DNA from: Eubacteriales bacterium
Lineage (GTDB): Bacteria; Bacillota_A; Clostridia; Lachnospirales; Lachnospiraceae
Assembly: GCA_030527765.1 (NCBI GenBank)
Contig: JAUNAE010000273.1
Span: 1-5,169 of the forward strand
DNA: 5,169 nucleotides
Direction of reading: 5' to 3'
Shown here: in pieces, positions 5,050 through 5,169 of the stretch
Position numbering within the stretch: position 1 is the stretch's first letter
How the letters are laid out: each line of letters starts with the position of its first letter
Translations under genes and position numbers: made by a program
The notes under the pieces: generated by a model
The model's input: only the letters and a program-made list of their open reading frames with translations
What the model was told of the DNA's origin: nothing
Database searches by the model: none

Positions 5050-5169
5050 AACCAAAATCAGAGAAAAGTCTAGAACTGTATAAGATCCTGTTAAAGCGAG
5101 GATATCCGGAGCCTTTTTGCGATGAGGTGACGAAGAACCTGAATACAGATTTTACAGCGCAGCGGATGA
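5046..5169 (+). CDS. Start of a small conserved protein of unknown function (3' end outside window)
   Basis: From the ATG at 5046 the frame is open to the window edge, giving 41 residues that begin MKPKSEKSLELYKILLKRGY. PEPFCDEV and LNTDFTAQRM follow. The pattern (ELY.ILL.RGYPE.FC......LNTD.TA.RM) matches a small cytoplasmic protein of Bacillota that I remember as hypothetical; no function is known to me. The start is well defined by AGAGGA upstream and by the 4-nt ATGA overlap with the preceding ORF. Coding composition looks normal, so unlike its left neighbours it may be intact. Confidence 0.65.
   Translation, partial: MKPKSEKSLELYKILLKRGYPEPFCDEVTKNLNTDFTAQRM

Noticed and set aside
1..5169. 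CRISPR array, tRNA/rRNA, integrase or transposase
   Set aside because: I found no regularly spaced repeats, no cloverleaf-like or rRNA-like sequence, and no recombinase motifs in any coding frame.

Overview
The window looks like a chromosomal accessory segment from a gut-type Clostridia member (Bacillota, most like Lachnospiraceae). Reasons: moderate-to-low GC, purine-rich Shine-Dalgarno sites, genes packed on the plus strand, and protein families (DUF3427 helicase, SWIM zinc finger, ADP-ribosylglycohydrolase) that I know well from such genomes. The taxon is inferred from style and remembered families; no search was run. I see no convincing minus-strand gene, no RNA gene, no CRISPR array and no transposase.

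Layout. Bases 1-939 are the 3' end of an SF2-type helicase/nuclease gene, carrying its DUF3427 domain. A 44-bp repeat follows directly (950-993). Next comes a compact unit: a zinc-ribbon protein (1049-1927), a coiled-coil/TPR-like protein 6 nt downstream (1934-2761), a 165-nt gap with competing hairpins, a SWIM zinc-finger protein (2927-3772), a 76-aa piece that looks like the C-terminus of the same SWIM family in another frame and starts on a TGATG stop/start overlap (3772-4002), and a small helical protein (4020-4361). The last residues and stop of that small protein are supplied by a second copy of the 44-bp repeat (4327-4370). The two direct repeats thus bracket about 3.3 kb.

The right end (4371-5169) is decayed. 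It holds an open stretch with no start codon (4401-4496), a 68-residue C-terminal remnant resembling TIGR02452-type poly(ADP-ribose) glycohydrolase (4503-4709), the N-terminal tip of an ADP-ribosylglycohydrolase (4761-4964) that runs out of frame after its first motif, a 39-aa tail-like ORF (4930-5049), and the start of another gene coupled by ATGA (5046 to the edge).

Function. The intact part combines a helicase C-terminal domain with a zinc ribbon, a helical scaffold and a SWIM finger. This would suit a nucleic-acid-sensing or defence-like module, but that is inference. The flank is a graveyard of ADP-ribose-removing enzymes. Several genes keep their ends and lose their middles, which suggests either repeated internal deletion or a collapsed assembly.
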